64,000 nt of DNA from Mycteria americana (taxonomy: Eukaryota > Chordata > Aves > Ciconiiformes > Ciconiidae). The stretch lies in the NCBI RefSeq assembly GCF_035582795.1, contig NC_134370.1, positions 37,869,501 through 37,933,500 on the forward strand, given 5' to 3'. Under the pieces are notes generated by a model. That model was not told where the DNA came from and did no database searches. It saw only the letters and a program-made list of their open reading frames with translations. Shown in pieces: positions 48,471 to 60,374 of this stretch. How positions within the stretch are numbered: position 1 is the first letter of the stretch; each line of letters opens with the position of its first letter. A program made the position numbers and the translations under genes.

Positions 48471-51400
48471 GCCTGCTGTTTAAAAGACTGAGGCAAGTCT
48501 GCAAAATCCCAGAACGGTTACGGGATTTTTTGTGTGTGTGTGTAATTTTGAAGTGCTCTGCCAACTGTGAGCTTCCCATGGTTCATCCTCCGCGTGCTCC
48601 GGCTTTCCCTGCGCCCCCGAATGCCCTGCGCTCCTGCCCTCCGCGGATGCTGGGCAGCTGTTCGTGCTCCCTGCCTGTAAAAATCACCCTCGCCGGTCCT
48701 TGCTGCCTGACCCCTGCGTTGCCTCTCTCCTGCCTGCATCCTGGCGCTTTCCTGCCTGTCGTGGGATGGCTGTGCGGAGCAGCTGCCTGTTCAACGACTG
48801 GGAAACCGAATGGTTGCAACACCTCCTCGGTGCTGGCTGCTCACCGATATCCAATTTAAACGCCTTCCCTCTCCTGTGGGTTCAGGGAGTAGGGTCACGG
48901 CGCTGCTTCGGCAACGTGGAGGGGTTTTGCACTGAGAATGACGCACCATTCAGCTAGAAAGAGAGATCTACCTCTATCTTTTAAATAATTACAGGCCATC
49001 TAGGCACAGTCTTGGCATGGCACTTGGGCAATGCATGCTGGTGAGCTGAGGGCCTGGCTGAAGCATCGTGCACGGTATATGCTGTACGATGATGCACGGT
49101 AAAAATCTTTTATTATCGCAGTTCCAGAGGAGAAATGCAGAGCAGCTCTCCCTCTGGTGGTGTGGGTATGCCATATCGCAAGGCGCTAATTAAATCTCTC
49201 CTCGCCGTGAATTAAACCTCTGCTCGGCGTGTCCGTACGGCACTGGTGTTTCTCTGGTGGCTCTGTCTCCTGCCCTGCTTCAAGAAGCCCCCTTGTGCGG
49301 GCACAGCTTCCACGGGCTTTGTCCCCCCCAAAGCTGGAAATCCCTTGTTAGCCCCAAACCTCTGCAGCAATTAGCATCTGTTCGTGAAGCAGAGCGGGGC
49401 ACTCAGGATACGGCTGCTCGTTACAACCTGACCTGGAAAACCAGCCTCAGAGGTGGGATGAGCTAATTTCTTACTGATGGGAAAAAAAATCGGTGTTTAA
49501 GATCTAAAAAACCTTTAGCTAAAAGTTGTTTTGCAGATTTGTATTCCTAAGGCCCTTTTCTTCATAGGGCTTCCCAGTGCTCATGACTCTTCTGTACAAG
49601 CTGATTATTAAAAGGTGCTTGTGCGGGTTCACAAATTGCTTTTTGGTAAGAAGTAGTCTGGTGGGTGTTCAGCTGCAGAGTGCAGGTTCTCCCGCTGCCC
49701 CGGATCTTCTGGGCTCTGCTGGGCCAGGGAGATCAGCTTGACCCCGAGCACATTGGTGGCATGCGAAGTCGCTTTGGGTTTGCATCCTTGTTTGATGTCT
49801 GTGCCTTTCTGGGGAGGGGGGAGAGAGAGCGGCACCTTCATCTGTGGTGATGAGAGCAACGCTGCTGTTTAACTTGTCAAAATTACGTTCGGTCCATCAG
49901 GCTTCTTAAAACCGACCCAGCCCCGGTCTGTTTTTGCACTTGGGATGGGATTACTGCTTTCTTTTGGATTCAGCTCCTGGCCTGAAGTCTGTCTCTGCAG
50001 ATATAAGGGCTAAAATTTTGCCTCACAGCAGCAATAGGAGCCCTCGGCAAAGGCAGCTGTTAAATCCCCTCAGGAAGGTGGGTGTCCTGCCTGTTTCCAG
50101 CATGCTCCCTTGAAGGAGGTACTTTTTCTTCCATGGAAAGTTTTTTCCTTGATGAAGAGGTAGAGGTAGGTGAAAGCTGCCACCCTGGAAGGGAGAGAAG
50201 AAGAAGAGCCCATCTGCCTGGGACGCGCACAACAGGGCAAAGCCACCTGGTGCTTCTGGGTGTTGGGTACCGGTTTGCAGATCACACTCCTGTCATGGTG
50301 CTCAGCCCTCCTTGGAGATTTCTTGTGGGTCAGTGCCACGCGTGGGGGTGTTACTGCCTGCAGCAGGTTTTGGGGCTGGGGAGGCTTTGCCTGGGGAAGC
50401 ACAAGGAGCTGCTGGCACCGTCTGAGCAGTGCTCCCGGGATGCTCTGTGACCCCACAGTGGGAACCCGGCAGGGCTGATCCCTCAGCTGGAGCAAAGCAG
50501 AGCAGCACCGTCTCCTCCTGCTTGAGGCTACAGCTTGCTGGGTTAAAATAAGCGTAACAATGCCCTGGGGGGTTTGGAGGGTGCTGGGACAAACCTGCTG
50601 GCCGAAGAGCAAGAGCCAGGGGGGAATAGGCTGGGGTGTCAGGCTGGCAGGCACCTGACCGAGGAAGAAGCTCTCGGTGAGGTCCCTGGAGCTACGTGCA
50701 GGCACTGGCAAAGCCGTTGATCTGCTGGAGAATATTGACTCTTGGAGAAGTTTGTGTGCAGGGCTTTGAAGTTTCAGGGTTTTTTCAAATGTAACTGGGT
50801 TTTGCTGACCAGGACAGATGCATCCTCCACATCTTTCGCAGCAGGGGTGTTGGGCGCTGTCCGGTCCCATGCAGCACGCTCCTTTGCTGGGATGGGTAAG
50901 TGCAAATTCAAAGGGCTTCATGCCGGTGCTAGGAAAGGTGCCTACACTGGAGGAGCAGTGCAAACAGTGCCCGAAGCTTGGCTGCAGGCTGCGGTGAGTT
51001 GGGGACCACGGTCCTCTGGGGGAATGGCCAAGTCCATGGCAGAAGGGGAGAAGATGCAGGTAAGGAACATAAGTGTGATCTCTGAAAGCCTCAGTCTTTC
51101 TGATCACAAGAGTAGGGAGCCTGCGATGAGGTGTCCCTCAACCCAAGACCTTTGCTGCTTGTGCTCATGGCGAGTTTGGCAGCCATCATGCTGGAATCAG
51201 GCATGTGTAACGCTGCTGTTGGGACATTCCTTTGCCTCTTTTAGGTCTACTCTTCACCCTTCTCTCTGTGATGAGGGGCTGTGCAGCTGCAAGCCCTCCT
51301 GGCTCATCTCAGAGTATCCGATGTTTGTGATGATTTTCAGTCCCCTGGCTTGCCACAGCATCAGACTTACCCCAGGCCTGATATGGCTCATGTAGCTTGA

Positions 51401-54400
51401 CGTAGCTTTGCTGGCTTGCTTTCCTTGTAAAATGGCATTGCTGAACCCAGCACTGAACAGGACTGCTGCTGCTAATGGTGCTCACAGGCCTCCTGGGGTC
51501 CCTTTCCCTGCACATGGGACTGGGAGACACGCAGGCACAGCTCTGGGAAGGTTCCTGTCCCAGCAAAGGGGACAGGTGCTGGTGCTGTGCCTGTGCTCAC
51601 TCCAGCTGAGACTGTGGCTCAGGTAAAAGCGGTCTGTGCCCTGACAGTCCCTAGCTTCCTGGCATCTGGTGTTTCCTAAAATAGTGTTCATTCTCCAGGA
51701 AAGGGAGGTGAAATGTCCAAGCCCCCCAAAACAGCTCCATGTCTGGGCTTAGTTCAGTTTCCCAGCCAGCTGTTAGCTTATTTCCATGTAAAATGTGTTT
51801 GTGCCACCGAAAGCATCCAATCCACCTGAGGAAATAAGTTTTGTAAGAAATACTCTCTATCTCAGCCTGGGATGTGTGTGTGTGTCATCGGGTCATCCCA
51901 CAGCCCCTGTCCCAGGAGCGGGGACAAAGGGACCAGGACAGATGGGAGCATCCCATGGCGAATGGCCCCAGTGCCCAGCAGTGGAAGGAGAGGCTGTGGG
52001 TGCCCACGGGGCAGCCAGAGCACCCCTGCCACACCTCGCCCTGCCTTTCCAACCCTGGCACAGCGTGAACAGGGCAGGATGCGGCCCTGCCGCCCCCAGC
52101 CCGGTGGCAACAGCAGCGGCACGCCAGCCCGCCGCCCCGATTATTGTTGGGTGTCGAAAAAGACATTGAAAAGCAAGGAGGAGAGCTGTGAAGAGGGTCA
52201 CTTTAGTGGCTCTTTCTCTCTTTTTTTTTTTTTCCCCCGAGAAGGAAGTTAGAAAAGCAGAGCCCTCAAAGCCGTATTGAAAGGGTGACAGAGACGGGAT
52301 AATGCGTAAGATGGAGGGAAGGAATCTCAGAGCACTCGCCACGGTGTTTTAATGATCTGTTAACAATTACCCCTTTCAGGGGAGAACATATGGTAGATGG
52401 TTTGCTTTAAAAAAAAAAAAAAAGGACAAAAAAGAAAAAAGAAATTACTTCAGAAACTTAAATGATGGTGGAAAACGGTGGGGATTGCGGTGAAGAGCTG
52501 GGGGAGGGAGGCATAGCCTCCCGGGTGAGGGGATATCAGATGATGAGGGGATGTGGGATGATGTGTCCCTGAGCACGGGGGCTTTGCCAGATCCAGAGAC
52601 CCCCGAAAGGTGCTGATACTCAGGAGCTGCCTGGGGTGGCTGGGGCAGGGCGCCCAAAGGAGCCATAGTAGGTTTGAAGAAATGTGGTAATGAAGGAAAC
52701 TGATAAGGGTGCTGATAAAACCCAAGAAGCTGCTGGGACCCTGGGACATGTGCATTCATGTGGGGGACGGCAGCCCTGTGCCCCCCACGTCTCTGGTGCC
52801 AGTGTTGTGCCGCAGACTTGAGGCAAGGCTGGGACCCAGCTCAGACCCTCGCACAGCTTCAAAGGATTTGGCAGTGCTTCACGGGGTGGCTGGGGATGGT
52901 CTCTGTCCCTGAGGGGTTTTGTGGGTGAGAGCCCCATCCCTGCAGGTTGCCCTTTGGGCTGTGGGCTGGAACATTCCCCCCGGCTCAGGCTCAAGCCTGG
53001 CTGCATGGGCATGGCTGGCAATGAGCCAGTGCTCCCCTCCCTGCAGCTGGGGGCTGGCGTAGCCACGCAAATGGCTAAAATGCTCTGGATGCACCCAGGT
53101 GCATCCTGGTTTGAGGTTTCCCTGCTGTTACCTGCCATGAGATCACTGCCTTTCTCCCACTGTTACAACCTGTTGGCACGAGGTTTGGTCATGGCTTCCT
53201 AAAATCGTGTTGCCAAGGACTGATATAGGCTGGTGGCAACTTGTCTTGCAGAGCTGGGCTGCAGCTAAAATGATGTGTTAGGAATGCACAGTGTTTTGTT
53301 TGAAAATATCCAGAGGTTTTTTTCCTTTTTATTGCAAATACGTAATTTCTCATTGAGATACAGAAGTCAGTCTGGCTGCTTACCTTCCCAGAGGTTCTGG
53401 CATGGGCTGGCAGGAGGGGCTATGCCACTCGTGGGCTCCCCAGGTTCGTTATACACCTTGACTCAGGGAAGAAAATTATCCCTCCTGGATATAAACTTGT
53501 CTTCTCCTCAGCACTGCAGTAGTGCAGGGTGGAAGAAGGCTCTGATTCAAAGGTCAGGGTCTCAGCAGATGGACCCCAATGCTGGACGAAGGGCTGGCAG
53601 AAGGTACCAGCACCAGGAGCCAGGATGGGCTGTGCAAATGGGCAGGGATAGTTGGGGAAAGCTGGGACGGGGCGCTGAGGCTGCCTGGTGGGGACACTAG
53701 CACAAGGCGTGCCAGGAGAGGGACACGAAGATGCGGGGTTGGGAGTGAGGGGATGGCGAGGCTGAGATAGAGGAAGGTTGGTGAGGAGGGATGCTTCTTC
53801 CTGAGACTGGAAGGAGGGAGGAGATGGCAAGAGACAGGGCTGGTACAGAGATGGTCAGGGAGGGGATGGGGTCAGGCACTGGGGATGTGGGCAGGTGAGC
53901 TACAGCAGCTGGCGTTGCTTGGGTTGGTGTGGGGTCTGTAACCGCATTCAACCCCCTGGGACGGTTGGTACCAGAACTGTCATCACAGCACTGAGGGCTG
54001 CCAGATGTGTACGGCACAGCTGGGAACGGCACTAGGAGGAGTATGAGCTGGTCCTGGGCAGGTCACAGGGCCAGTGGGCAAAATATGCATGCCACACCTT
54101 TATGGGTCGCATCCCTCCTGCTAGCAGTGGTTTGGCTTGAGCAGTGACCCCAGCACCATGCGGGGCACATCGCCCAGCGGTGGCAGTGATGTGGCAGCAA
54201 TGTCAGTTTCGCAAAGGAAGGATCAAAGCACCCACATCTCTCTCAGTCTCATGTTGAGGGCTTCCATGAAGATCTGGAGAGGGGTTAGTGGTGAGAATCC
54301 CTCAGGGCACCTCTGCCCTTGTTTCCAGGCCAGGCAGGGAATTTCCTTCCAGACTCCTGGCTTGTAGCAACATTCTCGCTTCTCAAAAGCCAGCTCTGGT

Positions 54401-55984
54401 GCCTTCTGATATGTTCAAAGTTTGACCAGTGGAGCCTCTAAATCGGAGAGGAAAGCACATCTTTAATTATTTTTGGAGGTCGGGAAGCACCGTCTGTCTG
54501 TTTGATGGGCAGCTGGGGAGTGAGGAGTTTCAGAGCGAGCCAATATGACCAGTCCGCACCGCTTATAACCTCATCATGCATCAAAATGCCAGAAGTTAGT
54601 TTTTTGCCCTTACAGGAGAGAAGTGCAGATCAGGAAGATGGCAGTCTGAGATCAGCATATCCGTGGTCCGTGACTGTTTATTGATGGCCAAAGGAGGATT
54701 GATGCAAATAAATACTGAAGCCTCAAGTCTGTGTTGTCCAGCTGGTAGCTGAAGATGACCACTGCCAGCCAGTGAAGTCTGAGTGCCGGAGATACCTTGC
54801 CATGAAACCTTCTTTCCTGTTGAATTGTAGCTGTGGAGACAGTAAATTTCTAATTACAGTTATTCTTTGAGATTTCCAGGTGGGCAGATACACAAGTATG
54901 GGCTTACTCTGGGCCATTGGGGCTGCTGATGAGTTAAAGATGGACGTGTGCTTGAATGCCTGCTAAGCCCCCACTGTGTTTCATTCAACCATAAGAGGAA
55001 TATTGTGGTGGTGATCGCTTCTGTGAGATCTCACCAGCACTTGTAAAGCTTAAAGCACTTGGAAAACTTGAATGAGAGAGTGTGCTGGATGTGTAACCCA
55101 TCCTGTCTGCCCAGGCTGTCATCAGGGTAGAGGAGAAACTCTCTTTCTGGCAGGTGAAACAGGCTGGGGCAAGGAACCACTTGCTACAATCAGAGAGGGG
55201 AGCAAGCCGGGCAGAACTGGGAATGGTGGGAGGCAACCGACTCCCGGAGTGGTGAGGACCATCTTTCCCTACCTGGGCAGATACTCGGATGGGTGGGTAA
55301 ATACTTTAAGGTAACAAGTTTCACGGCACCCACCCGTAAGCATCTCAGCCCAGTATCCGACTGACCCTTTTGTATTTGGTATTTGTTCCCTGCCTTTCCT
55401 TTCCGTGGTGTTTCTTTTCCTTTCCTCTCTCCTACCCAGAGATAATCCATGTTTTTGCTATGCTTGAGATGATTGTTGCATTCTGACCCAAAACACGTTT
55501 CTCTGTCAGAACAGCTGACTGCTCTTGCAGCCTTATGAAGCCATCTCCTGTCAGGCTGTGTTTTAAGGTCACATAAGCATGGAGAGAGGTTTATTGTAGA
55601 GCAGGATTGTACACTGGAAACTCTTGGATTTTCTTTCCCTGTGCACCATCAGGGCTTCTCCTCTTTGGCGCAGCGACAGCATCCCTCACCCCAGGTGTCT
55701 GTTGGGTTATTCCTGCCCCTGAGCAGCCTCAGCCCCCAGCCCTTGTAAGTCGGAGTGTGTGAGGTGCGGAGCCCAGCTCCCGGTGGGGCTAGAGGAAAAC
55801 CCGTCAGCCCTGGCATGGATCAGGACTTTGAGGCAGATTTCTGCAGCACAGAGAGGGCGGGGGCTGCCGGATGCTTACGGAGGGGATCGGTATTCGCAGC
55901 TGGTGGGATGTGTGCCGGTGCTGTCATGGCAGGAAGGGGCTTTAACCTTAGGGAGACGTTACTCCTTGCACAGCCCCTTCTCCG

Positions 55985-57200
55985 GTGAGCAGAGCGCACT
56001 TTGCCTCCCCCGGGAGGGACAGCCAAGGGGGGGACATCCTTTCCAGTAGCCCTGGCCCACGCCGGGGAGAGCTTTTGCTAGCCAAGCCCTCAGTGCGTGT
56101 ACCTGTTGCTCTGGACTCTTTCTCTTGTGCCGGACCCCGGCCGCAGAAGGCGGGAAGATCTACGATGGCGAAATGGGCTCTGCCGTCCGTTTCCCAAGCA
56201 GCCTTTGCCGCTCTGCCCGTTCCCGGCCCCGGGGGGCCGCTTGCTCAGCGCTCGCCGGGTAATTAATGATTTCCCGGGGAGGCCCCGTTCACCCCGGCGG
56301 GCACCCCCGGCCCCTGCCCTCCCTGGCCGGCCGCCTCCCCGGGGCCGCGGCGGGGTGTCCCCGCGGCGCTGCGCGCTCCCTGCCCGGGGCCGGCTCCCTC
56401 CCCGGGGCCGCGGCGCTGCGCCCGGCCGTGCGCCCCGTCGGGCGGCTCCGGGGGACGCGCTCCCGGCACCGCTTGCCGAGGCTTTCCTTTCTTCTCCTTT
56501 CTTTTTTTTAAACATTTTCCTTTTTTGCGCCCCTTCCCCTCTCCCTCTTGTAGGAAGAGGAGGGAGGGGGGAGGAAGGGAGAAATATTGTTTGAATTCAC
56601 AAAGGGGGGCATCTGGTGCACCTTGCGCCTGGCATCTGTGCTCCTTGTGTCCCGAGCAGCGCGCTCGCACCGGGGCGAGGGGCAGGAGGGGCAGGCGTGC
56701 ATCTGTTGGGCGCCACAATAAAGTCGCAAAACAGAGGCGCGGAGCGGCCCAGCCGCGCTGCCCTCTCAAAGGGGGACGCGGGGCTGCGGCTCCCAGGTAT
56801 TATGCGCCGGGTAGGTAGGGCCGGGGCAGCAGCTGCTCCGGCTCTGAAGGGCTGCGCTCCGCCGAGCCGCTCGACATATGGCACGGCAAATCACGGTACC
56901 TTCTGAGCAGCCCCGGCCGGGGGGAGCGGGGGAAGGAAGGGGCGGCCCCGCCGCAGGTGTCTCCGCCGTGCGCCCCTCGCCGCCGCCGCGGCCCCGCGGG
57001 GAAGAGGCGCGGGCGCGCACCGGCGGCCCGGGGCGGGCGGAGGGCGCGGAGCGGCCGGCGGCCCCCCGGCCCTGGGGGAGAGGGGTCGGGAGCGGGCCCG
57101 GCCTTATCTGCCCTCCCCTCTCCCGAGCAAACAGCCCCCGACGGGCAGGCGGGCTGCGGCCGGGCCCCGGCTCGCAAAACGTCCCCGACGCCTGGCAGGC
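55985..57200. promoter_or_regulatory. CpG-rich island 2.3-3.5 kb upstream of NEUROG3
   Basis: Dense CpG and GC from about 55985, strongest at 56220-56480 and 56900-57200. No gene start is supported here; open frames on both strands reflect the lack of AT-rich stop codons. Confidence 0.6.
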
Positions 57201-57224
57201 GAGAGATGCGCCGGGGCCGGGCTG

Positions 57225-57325
57225 GTTACCATATGTTTTCAATAAAATAAGACAAATAGGGCCGGGAGATAGGGATTGCAGTAAACCTGTTATAAAGCAG
57301 CATAAACCAGGCCAATGTAAACGGC
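57225..57325. promoter_or_regulatory. Candidate enhancer island A upstream of NEUROG3
   Basis: An AT-richer island inside GC-rich DNA. Contains an E-box CATATG (57230), aataaaataagacaaatagg, a FOX-like GTAAAC (57281) and TGTAAAC (57316). Function is inferred from motif density and position only. Confidence 0.4.
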
Positions 57326-57419
57326 AGAAGGGCCCCTCCTGGAAGGGCCGTTGGGTGCCAGCTCCGTGCCGGGGCGGCCCGGCCAGGTGTGAGCGGGAGC
57401 CCGCCGCGGTGCCCCCGGC

Positions 57420-57720
57420 GATTTTTATCACGTTTGTGGTAATATGGTGCTTGTTATGCTAACTATGAGTAAACATACCCGGCCGGGCTTTGTGGCGACG
57501 GGAGGGAGTTATCGGAAAGTGGCAGTGGGAAGGTGATTTAACAATAAAGTTGTCTTGTTTGCCAGCAGGTGATGTCTGCCCCCAGCCCCATGATTAATGC
57601 TTCCCAAAGCACTCCACTTTACAATCTCTTGTAATTATTTATTAAACGAAATCTATTTATTATTATTTTAGCAAACAGCGGTACCAGGTGGGGCTTTCTT
57701 TTCCTCTTCAGCTTTTGTTT
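57420..57720. promoter_or_regulatory. Candidate enhancer island B upstream of NEUROG3
   Basis: Contains FOX-like GTAAACA (57469), TGTTTGC (57556) and GCAAACA (57671), SOX-like AACAATA (57540), homeodomain-type tgattaatg and gtaattatttatt, and E-boxes CAGGTG at 57566 and 57685. FOXA, SOX9 and bHLH factors are known inputs to mammalian Neurog3; use of these sites is inference. Confidence 0.45.
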
Positions 57721-59161
57721 GAAGGACGTTTGAAGTGGGCAGTCTGAGGCTTGGAAACTCGCTCGCCAGATTTTTTTGTCATCCAATTGCACAGGCACAA
57801 AAAAAACCCCGCCGGGCCCTTCCTATTCATCCTCCCCTGCCCTCCGAGCCGCCCCTCTAGAAGGGGCGCCCGAGCCGCCGCAGTGGCCGGCCCCCCTCGG
57901 CCCCGCTACCCCGCCCTCCGAGCGCCGCCGCCGCGGGGGAGCGGGGCTGCCCGCCCGCCGCGCCGCGCCCCTGGAGAGGCAGCGCGCACCGCCCCGCCCC
58001 GCACCGCCCCGCACCGGCCGCGGCCGCCCCGCGGGGCCGGGGACCGGGCCGGGCCGGGGGAGCCGCCCCCGCCGCGCCGCGGCCCGGGCGGGCCGGTCTG
58101 GCCGCTCCCGGCGCCGGTATCCCCGGCCGGCGTCCGCCGCGCCGCTTTGGTGAAGGAGCGGGGGGCTCCCGCCCCGCAGGGGCTGCGTCCTCCCGGCGGC
58201 CCTGCCCGGACCCCCGGGGGCGCCAGGCCGTGCAGAGGGGGCCCGACCCCGCCGCCCCCGGTCTCCCGCCCTCCGCCGGGGAAAGGTGCCCCGGGCCCGG
58301 GCCAGTCCCCGCCGCCCGCCGCAGCCGGTGCGCAAAAGTCCCCGGCACATTTTGCGCACCGAGCCCCGGCGGCGGAGCAGTCCTCCCCGGGCCCGGCGCC
58401 GGGCTGGCGGGGCGGGGGTGGCCGGGGGCTGCGGGGGGGGGGGGCTTCCCCCGCGGGACCCAGCCCCCATTTCCCCGGGGGGAGCAAAAACGCGGCGCGA
58501 GGGGGCAGGAGAACGGCGTGTGTCCCCCCCCGGTGCCGGCGCTCGCCGCCCGCAGGGCAGCGCCCGCAGCTCTGCCAGTCGGTGCCCGGGGGGCGCGGGG
58601 CTGTCCCTGGCGCTGCGGGGGCGAGGAAAGGGGCCGCGGGAGGCGGCGGAGTCCCCTCGCTCCCCCTCGGGGGCGGAGGGGGGTTCCCGGGAGCGCCCCG
58701 CAGCGCCGGGGCGGCGGGAGGTGGTTGTGGCTTTGCCGAGGGGAGCGGGGCCGGGGGGATCCCCCAGGGCTGGCACCGGGGGGGGGGATCCCGCCGAACC
58801 CGGCGGTGCGTCCCCGGGCACCGCGGGGCGCGGGGCCCGGCGCTGACCCGCTTTGCGCAGCCGGGTCCTCGGGAGCCCCCTGTCACCGCCGGGGCCCTGG
58901 GCCGGGGCCGCCCGCCCCGGCCCCCGCCGCAGCCCCCCGCCAAGCCCCAGCGTGCGCGGCCGCCCCGGCCGAGGTGCAGCCCTCCCGCTCGGGGTCGGCG
59001 GCTCGGCCCGGGGGTCCCGTCCCGGGGGAGGGCGGGCCGGGGGGAGAGGAGGTGGGCGGGGGCGGGGGGTCCCGGCGCGGCGCGGCGTGGGAGCCGGCGG
59101 GGTCTCGCGTGGCGGGGCCGGGGCGGCGGGCGGTGCCGGGCCCGGCACGCTCCCGCCGGGC

Positions 59162-59172
59162 TGATAAGATAA
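59162..59172 (+). promoter_or_regulatory. Tandem GATA motifs in NEUROG3 promoter
   Basis: TGATAAGATAA contains two overlapping GATA cores about 80 bp before the TATA box. One of the few AT-rich words in this block; function inferred. Confidence 0.4.
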
Positions 59173-59249
59173 AAGCGTGCCAAGGGGTGGGTGCGGGCGG
59201 GGGGGCGCACACGCCGCCCGGCCGGGAAATCCCCATTGTCTGCCAGCCC

Positions 59250-59259
59250 TATATATATA
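59250..59259 (+). promoter_or_regulatory. NEUROG3: NEUROG3 TATA box
   Basis: TATATATATA within the 14-bp perfect palindrome cctatatatatagg (59248-59261), isolated in GC-rich sequence and 218 bp before the start codon. Transcription would begin near 59280. A SOX-like CCATTGTC lies just upstream (59233-59240). Confidence 0.7.
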
Positions 59260-59395
59260 GGGGCTTAACGGCAGTCGTGTGCCGGCCGCGCAACCTTTCC
59301 TGCCCGCACTCGAGGGAAAGCGGGGAGGGGGGAGCGGCGGGGGGCGCGGAGCGAGAGCCGCTCTCCTGCCCCGCAGCCTCGCCCGGGCTCAGCAG

Positions 59396-59475
59396 GTACA
59401 GCCGCGGGGGAGAGGGCTCCCCTGGGCCGGCCGCAGCGCCGCTCCCCGCCGGCTAACGCGGGCTCGGCTTTGCAG
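59396..59475 (+). other. NEUROG3: Predicted 80-bp intron in the NEUROG3 5'UTR
   Basis: Donor gctcagcag/gtacag and acceptor cggctttgcag/g, placed one base before the ATG. Mammalian NEUROG3 has a non-coding first exon and an uninterrupted coding second exon, which fits. No transcript seen. Confidence 0.5.
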
Positions 59476-59476
59476 G

Positions 59477-60022
59477 ATGGCCCCGCAGAGCGACCGCTCG
59501 CCGGGCGAAGGGCAGCCCTATTTCGGCGGCGCCGAGGACGGCCCCTCCGCGGCCGGCGGCGGCTCCGCGGGCAGCCGGGGGCCCTCGCCGGGCCGCACCG
59601 CCCTGGCCCCGCGGGAGGCGGCGGCCCGCAGGAAGGGGAAGGCGCGGCGGGGCCGCAGCAAGGCGCGGAGCGAGGGGCTGCTCAGCAAGCAGAAGAGGAG
59701 CCGGCGCATGAAGGCCAACGACCGGGAGAGGAACCGCATGCACCACCTCAACTCCGCCCTGGACGCGCTCCGCAGCGTCCTGCCCACCTTCCCCGACGAC
59801 GCCAAGCTCACCAAGATCGAGACGCTCCGCTTCGCCCACAACTACATCTGGGCGCTCACCCAGAGCCTCCGCCTGGCCGAGCAGGGCCTGCCCGAGCCCC
59901 CCCCGCCGCCGCCCCCCGCCGCCGCCACCGCCTCCCCCGGGCCCTGGGACTCGCCCTGCCCCGCCGCCCCGCCGCCCGCCGCCCTGCGCCGCGGCCCCGC
60001 CGCCTTCCCCGCCTTCCTCTGA
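59477..60022 (+). CDS. NEUROG3: NEUROG3, neurogenin-3 bHLH transcription factor, complete
   Basis: Uninterrupted 181-aa frame starting at the first ATG after the TATA box. The protein is a nuclear proneural bHLH activator that pairs with E proteins on E-boxes and commits endocrine progenitors of pancreas and gut. A basic stretch ([16 protein letters not shown], residues 51-66) precedes the bHLH at about 74-132: [20 protein letters not shown], loop [11 protein letters not shown], helix 2 [24 protein letters not shown], the C-terminal end FPAFL (human FSDFL) and synteny with TSPAN15 favour NEUROG3 over NEUROG1 or NEUROG2. It is shorter than human (214 aa), with a compressed C-terminal region rich in Pro and Ala (P7 at 141-147). 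Helix 1 has His at residue 90 where neurogenins I recall have Asn. The gene lies on the same strand as TSPAN15. Confidence 0.9.
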   Translation: MAPQSDRSPGEGQPYFGGAEDGPSAAGGGSAGSRGPSPGRTALAPREAAARRKGKARRGRSKARSEGLLSKQKRSRRMKANDRERNRMHHLNSALDALRSVLPTFPDDAKLTKIETLRFAHNYIWALTQSLRLAEQGLPEPPPPPPPAAATASPGPWDSPCPAAPPPAALRRGPAAFPAFL

Positions 60023-60374
60023 GCCCGCCGCCCGGCTGCTTTCCCCCCGCTTTTGGCCTTCAGATAGCCGACGGGGCGGAGGGGGGGCTCCCCGCGCTGC
60101 GCGCCGGGGGGCGGCGGGCACCCCGCTCTCCCCGCCCCGTCCCGCTTGGCCGAAGCGCGGCGGGAGCGGGCGGACAAAAACAAATAACGGTTTTGTACTC
60201 GGAAACGGTAAATTATATTAATTTGTCGCTATCGGTATTTATTGATTATATTTCGTAACAAATATATATTTTGTATATAAGAATGTTTTTGGCAGCGGTG
60301 GTCTGGCTGTTCGTACCGGGGAGGGGACCCGCGGCCGTATTTCGGTTTTTTTCGAAGAAGAAGAGGAGAATAAA
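60023..60374 (+). terminator. NEUROG3: NEUROG3 3'UTR and poly(A) signal
   Basis: The GC-rich start turns AT-rich from about 60176. AATAAA at 60369-60374 is followed by gtgtgtcg, a GU-rich downstream element. Confidence 0.65.

Larger units (their letters stand above)
46214..55984. other. Spacer between TSPAN15 and NEUROG3
   Basis: About 9.8 kb with no supported coding exon. It contains the 93-bp duplicate pair (47394 and 48028), a CR1 fragment near 48365, short GT repeats (about 48531 and 51872) and an A-run near 52408. A minus-strand frame at 50070-50921 is long but resembles no protein I know. Confidence 0.65.
57830..60180. promoter_or_regulatory. Extreme GC/CpG island spanning NEUROG3
   Basis: Continuous very high GC with G and C homopolymers (G10 near 58433-58442). 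It covers the NEUROG3 promoter, 5'UTR and coding sequence. Frames of over 400 codons open on both strands here are composition artefacts. Confidence 0.8.

Noticed and set aside
57751-59210. Overlapping open frames of over 400 codons on both strands
   Set aside because: They arise from the near absence of AT-rich stop codons in this GC block. Products are Pro/Ala/Arg/Gly low complexity, present in several frames at once, and have no domain.
59279-59476. Upstream in-frame extension of NEUROG3
   Set aside because: The frame is open but contains no ATG, begins near the predicted transcription start, and is crossed by a likely intron.
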